This document shows, piece after piece, positions 60,794 through 64,000 of a stretch of DNA of 64,000 nt. This DNA is from Bog-473 sp963834405 (GTDB lineage Bacteria; Actinomycetota; Acidimicrobiia; Acidimicrobiales; RAAP-2): assembly GCA_963834405.1 (NCBI GenBank), contig CAWIBX010000005.1, positions 496,001-560,000 on the forward strand. The letters are read 5' to 3'. Numbering within the stretch: the first letter of the stretch is position 1; every line of letters begins with the position of its first letter. The notes beneath the pieces are model-generated. The model had not been told where the DNA came from and ran no database searches. It was given only the letters and a program-made list of their open reading frames with translations. Position numbers and translations under genes: made by a program.

Positions 60794-60815
60794 CCTGAAT
60801 TGACACCAATTCAGG
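60794..60815. promoter_or_regulatory. Perfect 22-bp palindrome over a TTGACA element
   Basis: CCTGAATTG and CAATTCAGG flank ACAC (nine-base arms). A consensus TTGACA (60800-60805) lies across its centre and a TCTTAA hexamer follows near 60825. This is the layout of an operator over a promoter for the gene at 60910. Confidence 0.55.
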
Positions 60816-60909
60816 GGCGAGGCCTCTTAACCTTGTCGACACGGACGCGTAAGAGTCACTGAGAGTCGGTGTCGGCGCGGAACGACGCTGCGAATGGAGG
60901 AAGTACTGC

Positions 60910-61359
60910 ATGTTGGCGACCAACGCGACGGAGTTGCGACAAGATGGGGTCCGTCAGAGGGGAGCTGGAGACGCCATGCCCGACAAGGAGCACGGAGACG
61001 GGTCCGATGAGGTCCTGCACGCGCTCGAGGAGCTCGAGTCGGTGCTGCGGGAAAACGCCGAGAGCGAGCGGTTGCTCTCCAAGCGGATCGCCGATGTGCG
61101 CCTGGCGCGCCAGAACGGCCAGGAATGGAAGGCCATCCTGGGCGACGAGGACGAGCCCGGCACCGTCCAGCTGGTGAGCACCATTCTGCGCCGCCAATCC
61201 GAGGCCAGCGGCTACCTGCGCCGGTCCCTGGTCGTGGCGCTGCGCTCCGAGGGACAGAGCATCCCGAGCATCGCCCACCTCTTCGGTGTGACGCACCAGC
61301 GGGTGTCGAACCTGCTGCGCCGGGTGGCGCAGGGTGCCGGCGGGTCCGACAGCGAGTAA
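60910..61359 (+). CDS. Small protein with C-terminal helix-turn-helix
   Basis: A 149-residue protein. The N-terminus is acidic and helical (VLHALEELESVLRENAESERLLSKRI). The C-terminus (SLVVALRSEGQSIPSIAHLF, then GVTHQRVSNLLRRVAQ) is a sigma-factor-region-4-like helix-turn-helix. It is probably a DNA-binding regulator. GGAGG (60896-60900) supports ATG 60910. A palindrome with a TTGACA core lies about 100 bases upstream, which would allow self-regulation. It is convergent with ipdC. Confidence 0.72.
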   Translation: MLATNATELRQDGVRQRGAGDAMPDKEHGDGSDEVLHALEELESVLRENAESERLLSKRIADVRLARQNGQEWKAILGDEDEPGTVQLVSTILRRQSEASGYLRRSLVVALRSEGQSIPSIAHLFGVTHQRVSNLLRRVAQGAGGSDSE

Positions 61360-61365
61360 CGACTG

Positions 61366-61388
61366 GTTCGCCGACTAGGTCGGCGAAC
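61366..61388. terminator. Perfect 10-bp hairpin between convergent genes
   Basis: GTTCGCCGAC and GTCGGCGAAC around TAG. It starts six bases after the stop of the HTH gene and includes the ipdC stop codon. No T tract follows on either strand; a bidirectional stop is plausible. Confidence 0.5.
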
Positions 61389-62484
61389 GGTCCCATCCCC
61401 GCAGCACCGCATCGGCCTCGCGCACGATGCTGTCGACGACTTCGGCGACCGGCGGCAGCGACTCGAGCAGCCCCACCACCTGACCGGTCGGGAGCACGCC
61501 GACGTCGGTTCGTCCCTCGACCAGCGCCGCCTTGGTCATGACCGGTGCGTTGGCGGCCATCACCACCTGCGCCCAGGTGAGCTCGTTGCCGTGCTTCATG
61601 GCGCGGCCCTCGCGCAGGAGCGAGCGCATGCTCGCACCGGACTCGGCCCGGAAGCGCCAGGCGCTGCGCAGCGCGCGCGGCAGTGAGCGCAGCCAGCTCT
61701 GGGACTCCAGGTGGTCGACGAGCACGGTGCGCACGACCCGCTGCGGGGCGCCGTCGACCTTCGTCGTCACCACGGTCCCGGTGACCGGCGTGCCCAGGTA
61801 GAGGCCCTTCACGGACTCGGGCACCCGGCTCTCGGCTGAGAGGAGGAAGCGGGTTCCCATGGCGACCCCGGCGGCGCCGTAGGCGAGTGCGGCCACCAGC
61901 CCCCGCCCGCTGAAGAAGCCGCCGGCCGCGATCACGAGCACCCGGTCCCCCACGGCGTCGACCACCTGGGGCAACAGGAGGGTGGTCGGCACGGTGCCCG
62001 TGTGGCCGCCGCCCTCGGCGCCCTGGGCGATGACGGCGTCGACGCCCCACTCGGCCACCTTTTCGGCGTGGCGCCGGGCGCCCACGGTCGGCACGACGAA
62101 GAGGCCTGCCTCCTTGCAGCGCGCCACGAGGGCGGGATTGGGAGCCTGGGCGAAGCTGGCCACGCGGGCGCCCGTCTGGATCATCAGCTCTATGCGCTCG
62201 CCGACGTCGGCCACGTCGGTGCGCAGGTTGACCCCGAACGGCGCGGCGGTACGGCTGCGCACCTCCGCGATGGCCTTGGCGAGGTCGTCGAGCGTCATGG
62301 TGGCCGAGGCGAGGATGCCGAGGCCGCCCGCTTCGCACGTGGCGGCGACGAGGCGGGGTCCCGCCACCCAGCCCATCCCGGTCTGCACGAGCGGGTACCG
62401 GATGCCGACCCGCTCGCACAGCGCGGTGTGCAGCGCCGGGTGGAGCGGGCCGGGGGCGTCCGGGGCGCCGGGGGTCGCGGTCAG
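61375..62484 (-). CDS. ipdC: Nitronate-monooxygenase-type flavoprotein, IpdC-like
   Basis: An FMN-dependent TIM-barrel protein of the nitronate monooxygenase family, close to IpdC of mycobacteria, which acts on the steroid C/D-ring intermediate 5-OH-HIP-CoA. It contains YPLVQTGMGWVAGPRLV, then GAEGGGHTGTVPTTLLL, VIAAGGFFSGRGLVAALAYG and VAMGTRFLL. ATG/GTG starts fail: the first (GTG 62388) would delete the first strand. A CTG at 62484 overlapping the ipdB stop gives a full-length 369-residue protein and is proposed as the start. It follows ipdB with ipdA before it, the same order as in Mycobacterium. Confidence 0.88.
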   Translation of the reverse strand: MTATPGAPDAPGPLHPALHTALCERVGIRYPLVQTGMGWVAGPRLVAATCEAGGLGILASATMTLDDLAKAIAEVRSRTAAPFGVNLRTDVADVGERIELMIQTGARVASFAQAPNPALVARCKEAGLFVVPTVGARRHAEKVAEWGVDAVIAQGAEGGGHTGTVPTTLLLPQVVDAVGDRVLVIAAGGFFSGRGLVAALAYGAAGVAMGTRFLLSAESRVPESVKGLYLGTPVTGTVVTTKVDGAPQRVVRTVLVDHLESQSWLRSLPRALRSAWRFRAESGASMRSLLREGRAMKHGNELTWAQVVMAANAPVMTKAALVEGRTDVGVLPTGQVVGLLESLPPVAEVVDSIVREADAVLRGWDRSPT

Positions 62485-63269
62485 GTCCGCACCTCGCGGT
62501 CGCGCAGCAAACCCGGGTCCAGCACGACCCGGATGAGGTCGAGCTCCTCGAGGGTGGGCGGGCGCGTCTCGGCGACGTCGGCGGGGACGCTGAGCTCGAA
62601 GCCGGTAGCGGCCACGATCTCGTCGACCGTCACGCCGGGGTGGTATGAGCTCAGCCGCATGGTGTGGTCCGGCGTCTCGAAGTCGAACACCCCCAGGTTC
62701 GACACGACCCGGCGGATGTCGTGGAACCGCGTCGCCCCGGCGCCGGCCGCGGCGGCCCGGCCGTAACCGACACCGCTCACGACGTCGACGTGCGCGACGA
62801 AGGTGCGGACGCTGTGGTCAGGGACCCAGTAGCTCGTCGGGTGGTTGACGGAGTTGCCCGGCGCGCCGCGCACGCCCACGAGCTGCACCTTGGGCCGGCG
62901 GTGGTCGCCGATGGCCGAGATGTTCTGGTTGCCGGTACGGTCGATCTGGCTCGCCATCATCATGATGTGGCGCCGGCCCGACCACACCACGTCGAACACG
63001 CTGCGGTAGGGCATGGCCGCCTCGCGCAGGATCTCGCCTGGCGGGGTGGCGAGGGACGGCGCGCCCACCATGAGCGCGGCCTCGCCGTCGGTAAGCACGA
63101 GGTCGGGTGCGAAGGTGAGCTTGGCCAGCCGGGCACCGAGCGAGGGGATGGTGCCGAAGGGGCTCGCCATGACCTCGCCGGCGCTGCGCCAGGCGTCGGC
63201 GCAGGCGATCACGCAGGACTCGGCGCGGGAGACGCCGGGGCTGACGTTCGTGAGCGCGTCGGGGCTCAC
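62481..63269 (-). CDS. ipdB: CoA-transferase family protein, IpdB-like
   Basis: A 262-residue CoA-transferase family I beta-type subunit. In mycobacteria IpdA-IpdB is a ring-opening hydrolase (COCHEA-CoA hydrolase) for the last steroid ring, not a true CoA transferase. Conserved blocks include FAPDLVLTDGEAALMVGAP, GNQNISAIGDHRRPKVQLVG and RGAPGNSVNHPTSYWVPDHS. The GTG start overlaps the ipdA stop (GTGA) and its stop overlaps the ipdC start, so the three are coupled. Confidence 0.9.
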   Translation of the reverse strand: MSPDALTNVSPGVSRAESCVIACADAWRSAGEVMASPFGTIPSLGARLAKLTFAPDLVLTDGEAALMVGAPSLATPPGEILREAAMPYRSVFDVVWSGRRHIMMMASQIDRTGNQNISAIGDHRRPKVQLVGVRGAPGNSVNHPTSYWVPDHSVRTFVAHVDVVSGVGYGRAAAAGAGATRFHDIRRVVSNLGVFDFETPDHTMRLSSYHPGVTVDEIVAATGFELSVPADVAETRPPTLEELDLIRVVLDPGLLRDREVRT

Positions 63270-64000
63270 GCCTGGGCCCGTTCCTTCACCCGGGCCTGGT
63301 ACTCGTCCTCGGGCACCAGGACGTAGCGCTTGGCGAAGGCCTCCCACTCGGCGGGGTCGCCGGCTGCCGCGGCGTACTCCTTCTGGAAGGCCTCGTCGCG
63401 CCCGTAGTCGGGCGGGTTGGCCGTGAAATGGGCGCCGCCGGGCGCCGGCGCCACCCCGTCGGTGAGCATGCGGTGGATGGGCACGCTCGAGAGCGGGTTG
63501 GTGCCCCCGGCCAGCGTCCCGTTCTCGACGATGCGTTCGGCCGTCACGAAGCGGCGTTCGGCCGCGCCGAGGAACAGCGGGTCGAAGAACGCGTCGGGGC
63601 TGAGCACCTGCGCGTTGCCGGCCGAGTCGGCCCGGTTGGTGTGGACGATGGCCGCATCGAGGTGCAGGGCCGGCATGGCGACCAGCTCCACGTCAGCGTC
63701 GGCGGGGTCGGACAGGTGGGGGCTGCCGATGCCGTAGGGGGAGCGGACGAGCGCGATGTCGGGGTTGACGGCGAGGACGTCGGAGCCCAGCCCGGCGCGC
63801 GTGGGCAGGAAGGGCACCCGCCACGCCGCGGCCTGGAGCCCGAGGAAGAACATGCCCTCGTCCACCTCCATCACCTCGACCTGCCCGTGCTGGCGGGCGG
63901 CGCGCCAGTGCGGATCGAGCGCGATGGAGTCGAGCGTGACGAAGCCGCACACGACCTTGCACACCTTGTGCGTGGCGCAGAGCAGCCCGACGTCGGGCCC
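63266..64000 (-). CDS. ipdA: CoA-transferase family protein, IpdA-like (5' end outside window)
   Basis: The visible 244 residues of the CoA-transferase alpha-type subunit. The frame continues past the window edge with VGLLCATHKVCKVVCGFVTLD; the full protein is about 290 residues in mycobacteria. Blocks VEVMEVDEGMFFLGLQAA and VNPDIALVRSPYG match IpdA. With IpdB it would open the last steroid ring (methylhexahydroindanedione-derived CoA ester). The start codon is not in the window, so nothing can be said about its control. Confidence 0.9.
   Translation of the reverse strand, partial: GPDVGLLCATHKVCKVVCGFVTLDSIALDPHWRAARQHGQVEVMEVDEGMFFLGLQAAAWRVPFLPTRAGLGSDVLAVNPDIALVRSPYGIGSPHLSDPADADVELVAMPALHLDAAIVHTNRADSAGNAQVLSPDAFFDPLFLGAAERRFVTAERIVENGTLAGGTNPLSSVPIHRMLTDGVAPAPGGAHFTANPPDYGRDEAFQKEYAAAAGDPAEWEAFAKRYVLVPEDEYQARVKERAQA

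Noticed and set aside
60794..60815. Palindrome read as a rho-independent terminator of the Ltp gene
   Set aside because: No T tract follows on either strand and it overlaps a consensus TTGACA, so an operator is the better reading.
1..64000. Prophage, plasmid origin, rRNA or tRNA genes
   Set aside because: No integrase, structural phage genes, replication proteins or tRNA-like cloverleaf were recognised; the only mobile element is the ISL3-type insertion.

Overview
The window is a high-GC, densely packed actinobacterial segment. It fits an uncultured soil or water member of the Acidimicrobiia or a relative. Support for this is the strong G/C bias at third codon positions, frequent GTG starts, F420/LLM-type oxidoreductases, mycofactocin genes, Mycobacterium-like steroid-catabolism proteins, and a secreted protein with the GYWLVASDGG repeats often seen in Acidimicrobiia. 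No rRNA, tRNA, CRISPR array, origin or prophage was recognised.

Layout. 0-3.3 kb: tatA, membrane proteins and an enoyl-CoA hydratase. 3.3-13.1 kb: a GH1 glycosidase, DedA protein, alpha/beta hydrolase, D-aminoacylase-like amidohydrolase, a TetR-ABC transporter operon, a second TetR regulator and a cyclase-family hydrolase. 13.1-26.2 kb: a mycofactocin region. It starts with an NDMA-dependent alcohol dehydrogenase and mftD. A methyltransferase, a c-di-GMP enzyme (GGDEF+EAL), a second methyltransferase and a repeat-bearing secreted propeller follow. It ends with mftF divergent from mftA-mftB-mftC-mftE and a coupled SDR. 26.3-27.9 kb: an ISL3-type insertion sequence with matching inverted repeats and an 8-bp target duplication. 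28-34.6 kb: two frameshifted genes (PLP decarboxylase, LLM oxidoreductase), an aldehyde dehydrogenase, an unusual FtsH-like protease and a small basic protein. 34.7-39.7 kb: a flavoprotein, then an Lrp/AsnC regulator divergent from a phenylalanine/tyrosine degradation operon (phhA-hppD-hmgA). 39.7-50.9 kb: a phosphatase, an LLM oxidoreductase, a paired acyl-CoA dehydrogenase operon, an amidohydrolase, a frameshifted dienelactone hydrolase, a lipoprotein, an SDR, and an alkylation-repair operon (ada-alkA fusion plus ogt). 50.9-54.2 kb: a 55-residue protein and a DUF1800/DUF1501 pair with a Tat signal. 54.2-64 kb: a second acyl-CoA dehydrogenase pair, a lipoprotein esterase, a thiolase/DUF35/lipid-transfer-thiolase operon, a small HTH protein, and ipdC-ipdB-ipdA, the last running off the window.

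How it fits together. Three catabolic themes stand out. The first is mycofactocin-dependent alcohol oxidation: the cofactor is made from MftA by MftB/C/E/D/F, and the NDMA-type dehydrogenase and SDR are the probable users. The second is steroid or other CoA-ester degradation: ipdABC, a thiolase, DUF35+Ltp and two heteromeric acyl-CoA dehydrogenase pairs. The third is aromatic amino-acid degradation to the homogentisate ring-cleavage product. Many promoters appear to drive leaderless transcripts, with a TANNNT hexamer 7-9 nt before the start codon. Three genes are each broken by what looks like one missing base, so assembly error must be considered alongside real decay.
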